Positions 44,430-54,648 are shown, counted from the stretch's first letter. The stretch is 64,000 nucleotides of DNA from Streptomyces sp. NRRL B-24484 (GCF_000717715.1 NZ_JOAI01000045.1:1-64000); one strand, 5' to 3'. Notes: generated by a model not told the origin, from the sequence alone. Made by a program: numbers and translations.

Positions 44430-44902
44430 TGCGGGTGGGTTTCACCGTCAACGGCGTCCGGCGGACGGCCGACGGGGTGTGGGAGGGCGAGAGCCTGCTG
44501 TACGTGCTGCGCGAGCGGATGGGCCTGCCCGGCTCCAAGAACGCCTGCGAGCAGGGCGAGTGCGGCTCCTGCACGGTGCGCCTCGACGGCGTCCCGGTCT
44601 GCGCCTGCCTGGTCGCGGCCGGCCAGGCGCAGGACCGCGAGGTCCGCACCGTCGAGGGCCTGGCCGAGGACGGCCGGCCGGGCCCCGTCCAGCGGGCCTT
44701 CCTCGACGCGGGGGCCGTCCAGTGCGGCTTCTGCACACCGGGCCTGCTGGTCGCCGCCGACGAGCTGCTGGAGCGCGACGCGGCACCGGGCGACGCCGAC
44801 ATCCGCGAGGCGCTCGCGGGCAACCTGTGCCGCTGCACCGGCTACGAGAAGATCATGGACGCGGTCCGCCTGGCGGCCGCCCGGCGCCGGGAGGCGGTCT
44901 GA
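44426..44902 (+). CDS. Molybdenum hydroxylase, [2Fe-2S] subunit (XdhC/CoxS type)
   Basis: 158 residues. Plant-type ferredoxin cluster ligands lie in GSKNACEQGECGSCTV with the fourth Cys in GVPVCACL. The second, family-specific cluster lies in VQCGFCTPG and NLCRCTGYEKI. All eight cysteines are present. The protein relays electrons from the molybdenum site to FAD. Start coupled to the FAD subunit. Confidence 0.95.
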   Translation: MMRVGFTVNGVRRTADGVWEGESLLYVLRERMGLPGSKNACEQGECGSCTVRLDGVPVCACLVAAGQAQDREVRTVEGLAEDGRPGPVQRAFLDAGAVQCGFCTPGLLVAADELLERDAAPGDADIREALAGNLCRCTGYEKIMDAVRLAAARRREAV

Positions 44903-44905
44903 GGC

Positions 44906-47293
44906 ATGGACACCCGGACACCGACGGCGGCGCGCCTCGCGCCCGCCGGCCTCACCCAGTCCGCCGCCCGGGGCGGCATCGGCGAGTCCGTCCGCCGCCC
45001 CGACGGCGTGCTGAAGGCCACCGGCGCCTTCGCCTACTCCTCCGACCTGTGGCACCGGGACATGCTCTGGGGGCAGGTCCTGCGCAGTCCGCACGCGCAC
45101 GCGCGGATCCTCTCCGTCGACGCCTCCGCGGCGCTCGCGCTGCCCGGCGTGCACGCCGTCCTCACCCACGACGACCTGCCGGCCGCGCAGAAGCGCTACG
45201 GGCTGGAGATCGCCGACACCCCGGTGCTGGCCGACGGAGTCGTCCGCCACCACGGCGAGCCGGTCGCCCTGGTGGCCGCCGAGCACCCCGAGACCGCACG
45301 GCGCGCCGCCGGGCTGATCGTGGTGGAGTACCAAGCGCTCCCGCTCGTCACCGACGAGGCGTCCGCGGTCGCACCGGACGCGGTCGTGCTCCACCCGGAC
45401 CGCGACGACCGCCATGCCCGCCGCGCCCCGCACCCGAACGTGCTGCACCGGCAGCCGATCGTCCGCGGCGACGTCGCGGCCGCGGCCCGGCGGGCCGACG
45501 TCGTCGTCACCGGCGACTACGAGTTCGGCATGCAGGACCAGGCCTTCCTCGGCCCGGAGTCCGGCCTCGCGGTGCCGTCCGGGGACGGCGGCGTCGACCT
45601 GTACGTGGCCACCCAATGGCTGCACTCGGACCGGCGGCAGATCGCCCCCGTGCTCGGCCTGCCCGAGGAGAAGGTGCGCATGACGCTGGCCGGCGTCGGC
45701 GGTGCCTTCGGCGGACGCGAGGACCTGTCGATGCAGATCCACGCCTGTCTGCTGGCCCTGCGCACCGGCCGGCCCGTCAAGATCGTGTACTCCCGCGAGG
45801 AGTCCTTCCTCGGCCACGCGCACCGCCACCCGGCGAAGCTCCACTACGAGCACGGCGCCACCCGCGACGGGAGGCTGACCCACGTCCGGTGCCGGATCGT
45901 GCTGGACGGCGGCGCCTACGCCTCGTCCACCTCGGCCGTCGTCGGCAACGCCGCCTCGCTCGGCATCGGGCCGTACCGGGTCGACGCCGTGGAGATCGAG
46001 GCGGTCGGCCTCTACACCAACAACCCGCCCTGCGGGGCGATGCGCGGCTTCGGCGCGGTGCAGGCCTGCTTCGCCTACGAGGCGCAGATGGACCGGCTGG
46101 CCGCCGAACTCGGCCTGGACCCGGTGGAGTTCCGGCGGATCAACGCGATGCGGCAGGGCGACCTGATGCCGACCGGCCAGCGGGTGGACTCCCCCGCGCC
46201 GGTGGCCGAACTGCTGCGGCGGGTCCGGGACATGCCGCTGCCGCCGCCGCTCGACACCGCCGACCCGGACATCCGCGACCTGCCGGGCGGGCTCGCCAAC
46301 ACCAGCCACGGCGAGGGCATCGTCCGCGGCATCGGCTACGCCGTCGGCATCAAGAACGTCGGCTTCTCCGAGGGCTTCGACGACTACTCCACCGCCCGGG
46401 TCCGGCTGGAGCTCCTCGGCGGCGAGCCGGTCGCGGTGGTGCACACCGCGATGGCCGAGGTCGGCCAGGGCGGCGTCACCGTGCACGCCCAGATCGCCCG
46501 CACCGAGCTCGGCGTCGAGCGGGTCACCGTCCACCCGGCCGACACCGCCGTCGGCTCGGCCGGCTCCACCTCCGCCTCCCGGCAGACGTACATGACCGGC
46601 GGCGCGGTGAAGAACACCTGCACGGCCGTCCGGGAGCGGGTGTTCGCGACGGGCCGGCGCAGGTTCGGCGGGGACCGCCCGGCCTGGGACGGCGCCGGGC
46701 TGCGGCTCGACGGCGGCAAGGTCGTCACCGCGGACGGCGAGGTCCTCGCCACCCTCGCGGAGGTGCTGGAGGGCGAGGAGCCGATCGACCTCGAACTCGA
46801 GTTCCGCCACCGGCCGACCGAGCCCTTCGACCCGGTCACCGGCCAGGGCTCCGGCCACGTCCAGTACTCCTTCGCCGCGCACCGCGCGGTGGTCGACGTG
46901 GACGTGGAGCTCGGCCTGGTGAAGGTGGTCGAACTGGCCTGCGCCCAGGATGTCGGACGGGCGCTGAACCCGCTCTCGGTGGTCGGCCAGATCCAGGGCG
47001 GCACCGTCCAGGGCCTGGGCATCGCGCTGATGGAGGAGGTCCGGGTCGACCCGGCGACCGCGCGGGTGCTCAACCCGTCCTTCACCGACTACCTGGTGCC
47101 GACCGTCCTCGACGCGCCGGCCGTCCCGGTCGACGTGCTGGAACTGGCCGATCCCGCCGCCCCGTACGGCCTGCGCGGGGTCGGCGAGGCACCGACGCTG
47201 TCCTCCACCCCGGCCGTGGTGGCCGCCGTCCGACAGGCCACCGGGAAGGCCCTCACCCGGGTCCCCGTCCGCCCCGAACACATCGTCGACTGA
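44906..47293 (+). CDS. Molybdenum hydroxylase, molybdopterin-binding subunit (xanthine dehydrogenase family)
   Basis: 795 residues, ATG three bases after the previous stop. N-terminal hammerhead domain (GIGESVRRPDGVLKATGAFA), then Mo-cofactor motifs GVGGAFGGREDLSMQIHACL, CGAMRGFGAVQACFAYE and, near the C-terminus, YGLRGVGEAPTLSSTPAVV, which includes the GxGE active-site glutamate. The closest families are xanthine dehydrogenase and related purine or aldehyde hydroxylases. Substrate identity cannot be fixed from motifs alone. The LOG neighbour favours a heterocyclic base. Confidence 0.93.
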   Translation: MDTRTPTAARLAPAGLTQSAARGGIGESVRRPDGVLKATGAFAYSSDLWHRDMLWGQVLRSPHAHARILSVDASAALALPGVHAVLTHDDLPAAQKRYGLEIADTPVLADGVVRHHGEPVALVAAEHPETARRAAGLIVVEYQALPLVTDEASAVAPDAVVLHPDRDDRHARRAPHPNVLHRQPIVRGDVAAAARRADVVVTGDYEFGMQDQAFLGPESGLAVPSGDGGVDLYVATQWLHSDRRQIAPVLGLPEEKVRMTLAGVGGAFGGREDLSMQIHACLLALRTGRPVKIVYSREESFLGHAHRHPAKLHYEHGATRDGRLTHVRCRIVLDGGAYASSTSAVVGNAASLGIGPYRVDAVEIEAVGLYTNNPPCGAMRGFGAVQACFAYEAQMDRLAAELGLDPVEFRRINAMRQGDLMPTGQRVDSPAPVAELLRRVRDMPLPPPLDTADPDIRDLPGGLANTSHGEGIVRGIGYAVGIKNVGFSEGFDDYSTARVRLELLGGEPVAVVHTAMAEVGQGGVTVHAQIARTELGVERVTVHPADTAVGSAGSTSASRQTYMTGGAVKNTCTAVRERVFATGRRRFGGDRPAWDGAGLRLDGGKVVTADGEVLATLAEVLEGEEPIDLELEFRHRPTEPFDPVTGQGSGHVQYSFAAHRAVVDVDVELGLVKVVELACAQDVGRALNPLSVVGQIQGGTVQGLGIALMEEVRVDPATARVLNPSFTDYLVPTVLDAPAVPVDVLELADPAAPYGLRGVGEAPTLSSTPAVVAAVRQATGKALTRVPVRPEHIVD

Positions 47294-47309
47294 GAGGAGT
47301 TGACCCGGC

Positions 47310-48491
47310 ATGCTGGACATCGCCGCCGAGCTTCACCGCTGGTGCACCGAGGGGCGCGACTTCGCCGTGGCGACGGTCGTTCAGGTCACCGGCTCCGCCC
47401 CGCGCCCGCCCGGCACGGCCCTCGCCGTCGACGCCGCGGGCACCGCGCTCGGCAGCGTCTCGGGCGGCTGCGTGGAGGCCACCGTCCACCAGCTGTGCCG
47501 GGAGGCGCTGGAGACCGGTGAGAGCGTGCTGCAGCACTTCGGGCACGCCGGCGAGGACCCGTTCGCCGTCGGCCTGACCTGCGGCGGCAGCATCGACGTC
47601 CTGGTGACGCCGGTGCGCCGCCGGGACGCCGTCCGGCCGGTGCTCGCCGCCGCACTGGCCACCGCCGCCGGGGGCGGGGCGGTGGCGGTCGCCCGGGTCG
47701 TCGGCGGGCCGGACGGCCTGCCCGGCACGGCCCTGCTGGTGCGGCCCGGCGGCGCCTACGAGGGCACCCTCGGTGCGGGCGGCGCCCTCGACGCGGCCGC
47801 CGCGGTGGAGGCCGCCGCACTGCTGGCGGCGGGCCGCACCCGGACGGTGGAGGTCGCGGCCGACTGCACCGACCGGAGCCGGCCGGTCCGGCTGCTGGTG
47901 GAGTCAAGCACGCCCCCGCCCCGGATGATCGTCTTCGGCGCGATCGACTTCGCCTCGGCGCTGGTGCGCATCGGCGGGTTCCTCGGCCACCACGTCACCG
48001 TGTGCGACGCCCGTCCGGTCTTCGCCACCCGCGAGCGCTTCCCGGAGGCGGACGAGGTGGTGGTCGACCGGCCGGACCGCTACCTCGACTCCCAGCTCGA
48101 CCGGATCGACGGCCGCACCGTGCTGTGCGCCCTCACCCACGAGGCCAGGTTCGACGTGCCGCTGCTGGAGCGCGCCCTGCGGCTGCCGGTGGCCTACGTC
48201 GGCGCGATGGGCTCCCGGCGCACCCACGAGGAGCGGCTGGAGCGGCTGCGCGCGGCCGGCCTCTCGGAGCCCGAACTGGCCCGGCTGCACTCGCCGATCG
48301 GCCTCGACCTGGGGGCCTGGACGCCCGAGGAGGTCGCGGTGTCGATCGCGGCCGAGATCGTCGCCTGCCGGGGCGGCGGCACCGGCCTGCCGCTCGGCCG
48401 GGTCGGCACGCCGATCCACCGTCCGGCGGTCCACGGCGCACCGGCCCACCGTGCACCGGCCCGCGCCGGCCGGCCCCTCGCGGCGCGATAG
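47310..48491 (+). CDS. XdhC/CoxI-family molybdenum cofactor sulfuration/insertion chaperone
   Basis: 393 residues; GAGAGGAG precedes the ATG. N-terminal XdhC/CoxI domain (TGSAPRPPGTALAVDAAGTA, LGSVSGGCVEATVHQLCREA, GLTCGGSIDVLV) and C-terminal Rossmann domain (PPPRMIVFGAIDFASALVRI, VTVCDARPVFATRERFPEAD, YVGAMGSRRTHEERLERLR). XdhC proteins bind and protect the molybdenum cofactor, arrange its sulfuration and insert it into the enzyme. Its presence shows the Mo enzyme is meant to be functional. Confidence 0.92.
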   Translation: MLDIAAELHRWCTEGRDFAVATVVQVTGSAPRPPGTALAVDAAGTALGSVSGGCVEATVHQLCREALETGESVLQHFGHAGEDPFAVGLTCGGSIDVLVTPVRRRDAVRPVLAAALATAAGGGAVAVARVVGGPDGLPGTALLVRPGGAYEGTLGAGGALDAAAAVEAAALLAAGRTRTVEVAADCTDRSRPVRLLVESSTPPPRMIVFGAIDFASALVRIGGFLGHHVTVCDARPVFATRERFPEADEVVVDRPDRYLDSQLDRIDGRTVLCALTHEARFDVPLLERALRLPVAYVGAMGSRRTHEERLERLRAAGLSEPELARLHSPIGLDLGAWTPEEVAVSIAAEIVACRGGGTGLPLGRVGTPIHRPAVHGAPAHRAPARAGRPLAAR

Positions 48492-48525
48492 GCCACCGAT
48501 AGCGGCGTCCGGATACTCGGTGGCC
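48491..48525. promoter_or_regulatory. Nine-base inverted repeat between xdhC-like and aminotransferase genes
   Basis: GGCCACCGA (48491-48499) and TCGGTGGCC (48517-48525) are perfect complements around a 17-base loop containing GGATACT. It may be an operator or promoter element for the aminotransferase operon, or a weak terminator of the molybdenum-enzyme operon. Confidence 0.4.
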
Positions 48526-48608
48526 GAGCGGTGGGCGACCCCCTCCGCGCGGCCCGAGTGCCTGCGTCCTGATCGCCCGGCAGACCCCTCACACCCAAGG
48601 AGTTGCGG

Positions 48609-49679
48609 ATGACCACCGACCTCGGACTCGCGCCGTCGCACCCGGCCGTCGCCGAGCCCGGCCCCGGCGAGGCGTTCACCGACCACATGGTCGTGATGGA
48701 CTGGACGGAGGCGGACGGCTGGTCCGCACCCCGGCTGAGCGGACTCGCCGACCTCTCCCTCCATCCCGGCACCCTCGGCCTGCACTACGGCCAGGTCGTC
48801 TTCGAGGGGCTCAAGGCGCACCGGCGCGCCGACGGCACGGCGGGCGTCTGGCGCCCCCGCGACCACGCGCTGCGGTTCCGCAGCTCCTGCCGCCGGATGG
48901 CCATGCCGGAGCTCCCGGTGGAGGCCTTCACCGACGCCGCCCACCGGCTGGTCCGCGCCGACGAGGGCTTCCTGCCCGCGGACGGCTCGCGCAGCCTCTA
49001 CCTGCGGCCGCTGATGTTCGGCTCGGACGCCTCGCTCATGCTGCGCCCCTCGCGCACCTACCGCTTCCTGCTGATGGCCTTCGTGACCGGGGGCTTCTTC
49101 GGCGACGGGGTGGAGCCGGTCGCCGTCCACGTGAGCCGTGACCACGTCCGGGCCGTCCCCGGTGGCACCGGCGCGGTCAAGGTGGCCGGCAACTACGCCC
49201 CGACCTTCCTGGCGCAGCGCGCGGCGGAGGCCGCCGGCTGCCGGCAGGTCGTCTGGCTCGACGCCGCCGAGCGGCGCTGGGTCGAGGAGCTGGGCGGGAT
49301 GAACCTCTTCCTCGTCCGCGGGCGCGGCGAGCGGGCCGAGGTGGTGACCCCGGAGCTGACCCGGACGCTGCTGCCCGGCGTCACCCGCAGCACCCTGCTG
49401 ACCCTGGCCCGGCGCCTCGGCCACCGGGTGGTGGAGGAGCGGATCGCCCTGGACGAGTGGCGCGCGCAGTGCGAGGCCGGTGTCGTCACCGAGGCGTTCG
49501 CCTGCGGCACCTGGGCCGTCGTCACCCCGGTCGGCCGGGTGCGGGACGGGGACGGCGGCTGGACGGTCGGGGACGGCCGGCCGGGGCCGGTGACGACCGC
49601 GCTGCACCGGCTCCTCACCGACCTGCACCGCGGCCGCGTCCCGGACGAGGACGGCTGGTTCCACCCGTCGGCCCGCTGA
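48609..49679 (+). CDS. Class IV (branched-chain type) PLP aminotransferase
   Basis: 356 residues, ATG behind AAGGAGTTGCGG. IlvE-type features: [19 protein letters not shown], the PLP lysine in [38 protein letters not shown] and [17 protein letters not shown]. Within a cluster such copies usually make or degrade a nonproteinogenic amino acid from its keto acid. It is 26 bases upstream of the free-standing A-T gene, so it may supply or tailor that protein's amino acid. Confidence 0.92.
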   Translation: MTTDLGLAPSHPAVAEPGPGEAFTDHMVVMDWTEADGWSAPRLSGLADLSLHPGTLGLHYGQVVFEGLKAHRRADGTAGVWRPRDHALRFRSSCRRMAMPELPVEAFTDAAHRLVRADEGFLPADGSRSLYLRPLMFGSDASLMLRPSRTYRFLLMAFVTGGFFGDGVEPVAVHVSRDHVRAVPGGTGAVKVAGNYAPTFLAQRAAEAAGCRQVVWLDAAERRWVEELGGMNLFLVRGRGERAEVVTPELTRTLLPGVTRSTLLTLARRLGHRVVEERIALDEWRAQCEAGVVTEAFACGTWAVVTPVGRVRDGDGGWTVGDGRPGPVTTALHRLLTDLHRGRVPDEDGWFHPSAR

Positions 49680-49705
49680 CCCACCCTCACCCACGGAGCG
49701 AGAGA

Positions 49706-51463
49706 ATGACTGACTTGAGCATCACGGCCCGGTTCCGCCGGTGCTGCGAGCTGTTCGGCGACCGGGTGGCCCTGAGCGACGAGCACACCTCCCTGACGTA
49801 CGCGGAGCTAGCCGCCGAGGCCGACCGGCTCGCCGCGCGGCTGGTCGAGCGGGGCGTGCGGGCGGGCGACGTGGTCGCCGTCCTCACCCGGCGGTCGGTC
49901 GACGGCATCGTCGCCCTGCTCGCGGTGGTCTCCGCCGGGGCCGCGTACCTGGCGCTGGACACCCGCTACCCGGCCGCCCGCACCGAGTTCATGCTGCGCG
50001 ACTCCGGGGCGCGCCTGGTGATCACCCAGCGCGAGCTGGCCGACGGCCTCCCGGACGGGGTCGCGACGGTGTTCGCCGACGACCGCGCCCCGGCCGGGGC
50101 GCCGACGGGCGTCCGGGCGGCGGACCCGTCCGGCGAGGACCTGGCGTACGTGGCCTACACCTCGGGGTCGACCGGCACGCCGAAGGGCGTGATGGTGCCG
50201 CACCGCGGGGTGGTGCGGCTCGTGGTCGACCCGGACTTCGTCACGCTCACCCCGGAGGACGTCCTCCTCCAGATCGGCCCGGTGGCCTTCGACGCCTCGA
50301 CCTTCGAGATCTGGGGGGCGCTGCTCAACGGCGCCCACCTGGTGGTCGCCCCGCCCGGCGACCTCTCGCTCGCCGAGATCACCGGGTTCGTCCGCACCTC
50401 GGGCATCACCGTGCTGCTGCTGACCACCGGTCTGCTGCACCAGGTGGTGGACCACGGCCTCGACGACCTCAAGCAGGTGCGGTACCTGCTCACCGGCGGC
50501 GACGTGCTCTCCGCCGACCACGCCGACCGGGCGGTCGCGGCGCTGCCGGGCACCGTCCTGGTCAACGGGTACGGCCCGACCGAGAACACCACCTACACCT
50601 GCTGCCACGCCTTCGACAGCCCGCTGCACACCCCCTCGGTGCCGATCGGCCGGCCGATCAACGGCACCTGGGTGCGGGTGCTCGACCCGGAGCTGCGGCC
50701 GGTGGCCCCCGGCGGGACGGGTGAGCTGTACACCGGCGGCACCGGCCTCTCCCACGGCTACCTCGGCCGCCCGGCGCTCACCGCGGACCGCTTCCTGCCC
50801 GACCCGGACGGCGACGGCGCGCGGATGTACCGCACCGGTGACCTGGTGCGCAGCACCGGGCCGGCGATCGAGTTCCTCGGCCGGGCCGACCGCCAGGTGA
50901 AGATCCGGGGCTTCCGGATCGAACTCGGCGAGGTCGAGGCCGCCCTCGCCGGGCTTCCGGCCGTCGCCCAGTACCACGTGGCCAGGACGGAGACCCCCAC
51001 CGGCGGGCACGCGCTGCACGCCGCCCTCGTCCTGCGCAAGGAGCACCGGCAGACCTCGCTGCTGGAGCTGCGCCGCTCGCTCGCCGAGGTGCTGCCCGTC
51101 TACGCGGTGCCGTCCCTGATCACGGTGGTCGACGAGTTCCCGCTGACCGCGAACGGCAAGGTGGACGCGGCGGCCCTCGCGGCCCGCACGCGCAGCCGCA
51201 GCCCGCAGCTGATGACGGAGTACCGCGGACCGGGCTCCCCGGCCGAGCAGGCCGTGGTGAGCCTCTGGTCGGACCACTTCGGGGTGGCGGGCATCGGCGC
51301 GGACGACGACTTCTTCGAACTGGGCGGGCACTCCCTGCTCGGCGTGAAGATCATCGCCGAGCTCCACCAGGCGTTCGGCGTGGACATCTCGCCCCGGGAC
51401 TTCTACTTCGACCCGACCCCGGCAGGCATGGCCCGGCTGGTCGCCGAGCGGGCGGCACGGTGA
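49706..51463 (+). CDS. Free-standing NRPS adenylation-carrier protein (A-T)
   Basis: 585 residues; GAGCGAGAGA precedes the ATG. A domain (about 10-500) with [43 protein letters not shown] and TANGKVDA. Carrier domain (about 515-585) with [18 protein letters not shown]. By-eye specificity code D-A-F-L-L-G-G-T-Y-K, closest to known aliphatic (valine/isoleucine-like) codes and unlike the D-[LM]-P-K codes of the main NRPSs. It could feed an activated amino acid to the TE-T-C protein, to the P450, or to a C domain in trans. It overlaps the MFS gene start by four bases. Confidence 0.95.
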   Translation: MTDLSITARFRRCCELFGDRVALSDEHTSLTYAELAAEADRLAARLVERGVRAGDVVAVLTRRSVDGIVALLAVVSAGAAYLALDTRYPAARTEFMLRDSGARLVITQRELADGLPDGVATVFADDRAPAGAPTGVRAADPSGEDLAYVAYTSGSTGTPKGVMVPHRGVVRLVVDPDFVTLTPEDVLLQIGPVAFDASTFEIWGALLNGAHLVVAPPGDLSLAEITGFVRTSGITVLLLTTGLLHQVVDHGLDDLKQVRYLLTGGDVLSADHADRAVAALPGTVLVNGYGPTENTTYTCCHAFDSPLHTPSVPIGRPINGTWVRVLDPELRPVAPGGTGELYTGGTGLSHGYLGRPALTADRFLPDPDGDGARMYRTGDLVRSTGPAIEFLGRADRQVKIRGFRIELGEVEAALAGLPAVAQYHVARTETPTGGHALHAALVLRKEHRQTSLLELRRSLAEVLPVYAVPSLITVVDEFPLTANGKVDAAALAARTRSRSPQLMTEYRGPGSPAEQAVVSLWSDHFGVAGIGADDDFFELGGHSLLGVKIIAELHQAFGVDISPRDFYFDPTPAGMARLVAERAAR

Positions 51464-52761
51464 GCACGACCGCGAAGCGGAGCGCCTCCCTCCTGCTCCC
51501 CGTCCTGGCCGCGAACGCGGTCTCGGTGGCCGGCACCCGGCTGACCGCCATCGCCGTCCCGTGGCTGGTCCTCACCACCACCGGCTCGGCCACCCGCACC
51601 GGTCTGGTGGCCGCCTGCGAACTCACCCCGCTGGTCGTCTCCAAGGCGCTCTGCGGCCCGGTCATCGACCGGCTCGGCTCCCGCCGGGTCAGCGTCTGCG
51701 CGGACCTGCTCAGCGCGGCCGCGGTGGCCCTCGTCCCGCTGCTGCACCTGGCCGGCCTGCTGAGCTTCCCGGTGCTGCTGGTGCTGGTCGCCGTCGCCGG
51801 GGCGGCCCGCGGGCCGGCCGACACCTCGAAGTTCACCCTCGGCCCGGACATCGCGGACGCCGCCGGGCTGCCGCTGGAGCGGGTCACCGGGCTGGTCAGC
51901 GCGACCGAACGGACCGCCATGATCATCGCGCCGGCCCTGGCGGGCGCCGTCATCGGCGTGGCCGGACCGGCCAACGCCCTGCTGCTGGACGCGGCGTCCT
52001 TCCTGGTCTGCGCGGTCGCCGTGGGCGTCTGGGCGCCGAGGCGCCGCCTCCCGGCGGCGGAGACCGCCGGCGAGCCCGCGGCGCCGGAGCCGTACCTCGC
52101 CCAGCTCCGCGGCGGCTGGACGTTCCTCACCTCCGACCGGATGGTGCGCTCGCTCGTCGCGATGGTCAGTGTGACCAACCTGGTCGACGCCGCGTACAGC
52201 GCCGTCCTGCTCCCCGTCTGGATCCACGACCACGGCTACGGGGCCCTCGAACTCGGCCTGATCGGCTCGGCGTTCTCGGTGACGGCCGCCGGGGCCGCGC
52301 TGCTGGCCGCCGCGTACGGCGAGCGCGTGCCGCGCCGGACGGCCTTCCTGGTGGGCTTCTTCCTCGGCGGCGTGCCGCGCTTCGCCGTGATGGCGCTCGG
52401 CGCACCGATGTGGTGCGTGGTCGGCGTCGCGCTGGTCGGCGGCTTCGGCTCGGGGTTCATCAACCCGATCCTCAGCGCCGTGTTCGTCGAGCGCATCCCG
52501 CGCGACCTGCTGGGCCGGGTCAGTTCCCTGGCGGAGGCGGCCGCCTGGGCGGGCATGCCGCTCGGCGGGATCCTCGCCGGTTCGGCGATCGCCGCCGCCG
52601 GGCTCGCGCCGGTGCTGGTCACGGCCGGGGCCGTCTACCTGGTCGCCGTCGTCGTCCCCGGGCTGCTCCCGCAGTGGAACGGGATGGAACGCGGCAGCGG
52701 CCCGACCGACGCGGTGCGTCCCGCACCGCTCGAACCGCAGCAGACCCAGTCAGGAGCGTGA
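51460..52761 (+). CDS. MFS exporter
   Basis: 433 residues from a GTG coupled to the A-T stop. It has the hydrophobic pattern of about 12 transmembrane helices, with the loop motif [20 protein letters not shown] after TM2 and the repeated-half motif [20 protein letters not shown]. Similar transporters in actinomycete clusters export the product and can give self-resistance. Position in the operon supports that. No other exporter is in the cluster. Confidence 0.93.
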   Translation: MSTTAKRSASLLLPVLAANAVSVAGTRLTAIAVPWLVLTTTGSATRTGLVAACELTPLVVSKALCGPVIDRLGSRRVSVCADLLSAAAVALVPLLHLAGLLSFPVLLVLVAVAGAARGPADTSKFTLGPDIADAAGLPLERVTGLVSATERTAMIIAPALAGAVIGVAGPANALLLDAASFLVCAVAVGVWAPRRRLPAAETAGEPAAPEPYLAQLRGGWTFLTSDRMVRSLVAMVSVTNLVDAAYSAVLLPVWIHDHGYGALELGLIGSAFSVTAAGAALLAAAYGERVPRRTAFLVGFFLGGVPRFAVMALGAPMWCVVGVALVGGFGSGFINPILSAVFVERIPRDLLGRVSSLAEAAAWAGMPLGGILAGSAIAAAGLAPVLVTAGAVYLVAVVVPGLLPQWNGMERGSGPTDAVRPAPLEPQQTQSGA

Positions 52762-52765
52762 CCGC

Positions 52766-53143
52766 ATGACCACCCGCACCGAGCAGCTCGCCGTGTCCGG
52801 CACGGACTTCGTCACCAGACTCTTCGAGGTGATCGACGGCCGCCGCTGGGACGAACTGCCCACCCTCTTCGCCGAGGACTGCACCTACCACCGCCCCGGC
52901 TACGAGGCGATCAGCGGCCTCGACGCCGTGCTGCGGTTCTACCGCGAGGAGCGGATCATCAGGGACGGCCGGCACGAGATCGAGCACGTCACCGCCTCGG
53001 ACTCCTCGGTCGCCTGCTGGGGACGCTTCCGCGGGGTCGGCAAGGACGGCCGGCAGCTCGACGAGCGGTTCTCCGACCTCTACCTCCTCGACGGCCGCAA
53101 GATCAGGACCCGCCGCACCTACTTCTACCGCCCAGCCATCTGA
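52766..53143 (+). CDS. SnoaL-like (NTF2-fold) protein
   Basis: 125 residues; CAGGAGCG precedes the ATG. It has the pattern of a nuclear-transport-factor-2 fold: TDFVTRLFEVIDGRRWDELP, LFAEDCTYHRPGYEAISGLD, RFYREERIIRDGRHEIEHVT, WGRFRGVGKDGRQLDERFSD and a final strand KIRTRRTYFYR. Members include polyketide cyclases, epoxide hydrolases and isomerases. In this cluster it may act on a late intermediate. The catalytic residues are not recognisable. Confidence 0.82.
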   Translation: MTTRTEQLAVSGTDFVTRLFEVIDGRRWDELPTLFAEDCTYHRPGYEAISGLDAVLRFYREERIIRDGRHEIEHVTASDSSVACWGRFRGVGKDGRQLDERFSDLYLLDGRKIRTRRTYFYRPAI

Positions 53144-53267
53144 GGCGGCGTCGAAGGCACCCGGGCGTCCCACGACCGGGGTTCGGAGGCGCGCCCCACC
53201 GGCCTCTTGGGCCTTCCGTTCCGACCAGTGAAGACCGCCCGTGTGCGCAGATCAGGGGGAGACTGAC

Positions 53268-53933
53268 GTGACCAGGATGAGCGTCGTGCTCGTTGCGGAG
53301 GACGCCTTCGTCCGCAACGGCATCAGATCGATCCTCGGCAACGAACCATCGGTCCGGGTCGCCGGGGAGGCGGCGAACGTCAGCCAGGCGTGCCGGCTCG
53401 GCACCCAGCTGGAACCGGCGCTCTTCGTCGTCGACATGCCGGTGGTCAAGGACCGGGACACCCTGCTGGGGCAGGTCCGCCGGCTGGCCGCGTCGGGCCA
53501 CGGGGGCTCGGCCTCGGTGCTCGTCCTCGGCTCCGACCTGCGCCGGATGGATCTGGACGTGCTCCGGCTCGGCGGCTGCGCGATCATCCGCCGGCAGGTG
53601 GCCGCCGGCGAACTCGGTCCGGCCGTGCGGCTGTTGGCGTCCGGCTACCTGCCGGTCGAACAGTCCCTGGTGCAGCAGCTCGCGCACACCGCACCGAGGC
53701 TCGGCGCGGTGCCCACCCTCACCGAGCGCGAGCAGGAGGTGCTCCACCTGCTCGCCCGGGGGATGTCGAACGCCGAGATCGCCGCCGAGCTGGGCGTCGC
53801 CGGCTCCACGGTGAAGTCCCACGTCCAGGAGATCTTCGGCAAGTTGGGCCTGCGCAACCGGGTGCAGGCCGTCATCTACGCGTACGAGTCCCGGGCCGCG
53901 GCGCCGGTCGCGGCCCGGAGGATGGGAGCCTGA
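53268..53933 (+). CDS. NarL/LuxR-type response regulator (atypical receiver)
   Basis: 221 residues from a GTG after AGGGGGAGACTGAC. The receiver domain (about 1-120) keeps the acidic pair (VAEDAF) and a candidate phospho-acceptor Asp in LFVVDMPVV, but the conserved Lys near the end is Arg (AIIRRQVA), so it may be activated differently. The C-terminal helix-turn-helix is intact: LTEREQEVLHLLARGMSNAE, STVKSHVQEIFGKLGLRNR. There is no adjacent histidine kinase. It probably regulates this cluster. One base separates it from the thioesterase gene. Confidence 0.85.
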   Translation: MTRMSVVLVAEDAFVRNGIRSILGNEPSVRVAGEAANVSQACRLGTQLEPALFVVDMPVVKDRDTLLGQVRRLAASGHGGSASVLVLGSDLRRMDLDVLRLGGCAIIRRQVAAGELGPAVRLLASGYLPVEQSLVQQLAHTAPRLGAVPTLTEREQEVLHLLARGMSNAEIAAELGVAGSTVKSHVQEIFGKLGLRNRVQAVIYAYESRAAAPVAARRMGA

Positions 53934-53934
53934 C

Positions 53935-54648
53935 ATGGCCGGGAACTGGCTGCTGCGCCGACCGCGGACGGACTCGACCGCACGCCTCTTCTGCTTCCCC
54001 TACTCGGGCGTCGGCGCCTCGATGTTCAGCCGGTGGCCCGAGGAGATCGACGGCATCGAGGTGTGCCCCGTCCAGCCGCCCGGCCGGGAGAACCGCTCAC
54101 GCGAGCCGCACTACGGCAGTTACGAGCGCTTCGCCGCCGACCTGGTGGAGTTCCTCCGGCCTTACCTGGACCGGCCGTTCGCCTTCTTCGGGCACTGCGC
54201 CGGCGCCCTGCCGGCCTTCGAGACGGCCTGCCGCCTCGCCGAGACCGGGCTGCCCGCACCCGCGCAGCTCTACGTCTCGGCCCAGGTGGCGCCGCACGAC
54301 TGCCCGTACGACCGGTACCTCGACCTCGACGAGGAGCAGCTCCGAGCGGAGATGAGCAACCTGGTGACCCTGCGGGGCGGCACCCCGCACCCCGTCCTGA
54401 TCGACCTGGCCCTCGAAGTCCTGCACGAGGACCTGGCGGTGAACCGGGTCTACCGGCGGCCCGCCCCGGTGCGCCTGCCCGGCCCCGTCACCGTGCTGGA
54501 GTGGACGGAGGACACCGAGATCAGGCCCGACCAGATGGCCGGCTGGCGGCAGTACGCCGGGGCCGTGGAGCACGCCGCCCTGCCCGGCGGGCACTTCGAC
54601 TTCCTGGCGGCGCCGCCGCTGCTGCTGAAGACGCTGTCCTTCCGCTGA
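53935..54648 (+). CDS. Type II thioesterase with Cys nucleophile
   Basis: 237 residues. Family motifs: LFCFPYSGVGASMFSRWPEE, VCPVQPPGRENRSREP, nucleophile elbow FFGHCAGALPAFE and LPGGHFDFLAAPP (catalytic His). The nucleophile position 88 is Cys instead of Ser (GHCAG). Type II thioesterases remove wrong acyl groups from carrier domains; cysteine versions in other NRPS systems have been linked to aminolysis or strained-ring formation rather than plain hydrolysis. It therefore may have a special release or transfer role. Confidence 0.9.
   Translation: MAGNWLLRRPRTDSTARLFCFPYSGVGASMFSRWPEEIDGIEVCPVQPPGRENRSREPHYGSYERFAADLVEFLRPYLDRPFAFFGHCAGALPAFETACRLAETGLPAPAQLYVSAQVAPHDCPYDRYLDLDEEQLRAEMSNLVTLRGGTPHPVLIDLALEVLHEDLAVNRVYRRPAPVRLPGPVTVLEWTEDTEIRPDQMAGWRQYAGAVEHAALPGGHFDFLAAPPLLLKTLSFR

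Noticed and set aside
48609..49679. Housekeeping ilvE
   Set aside because: The fold fits, but its position in the NRPS operon argues for a pathway-specific copy, so no gene symbol was given.
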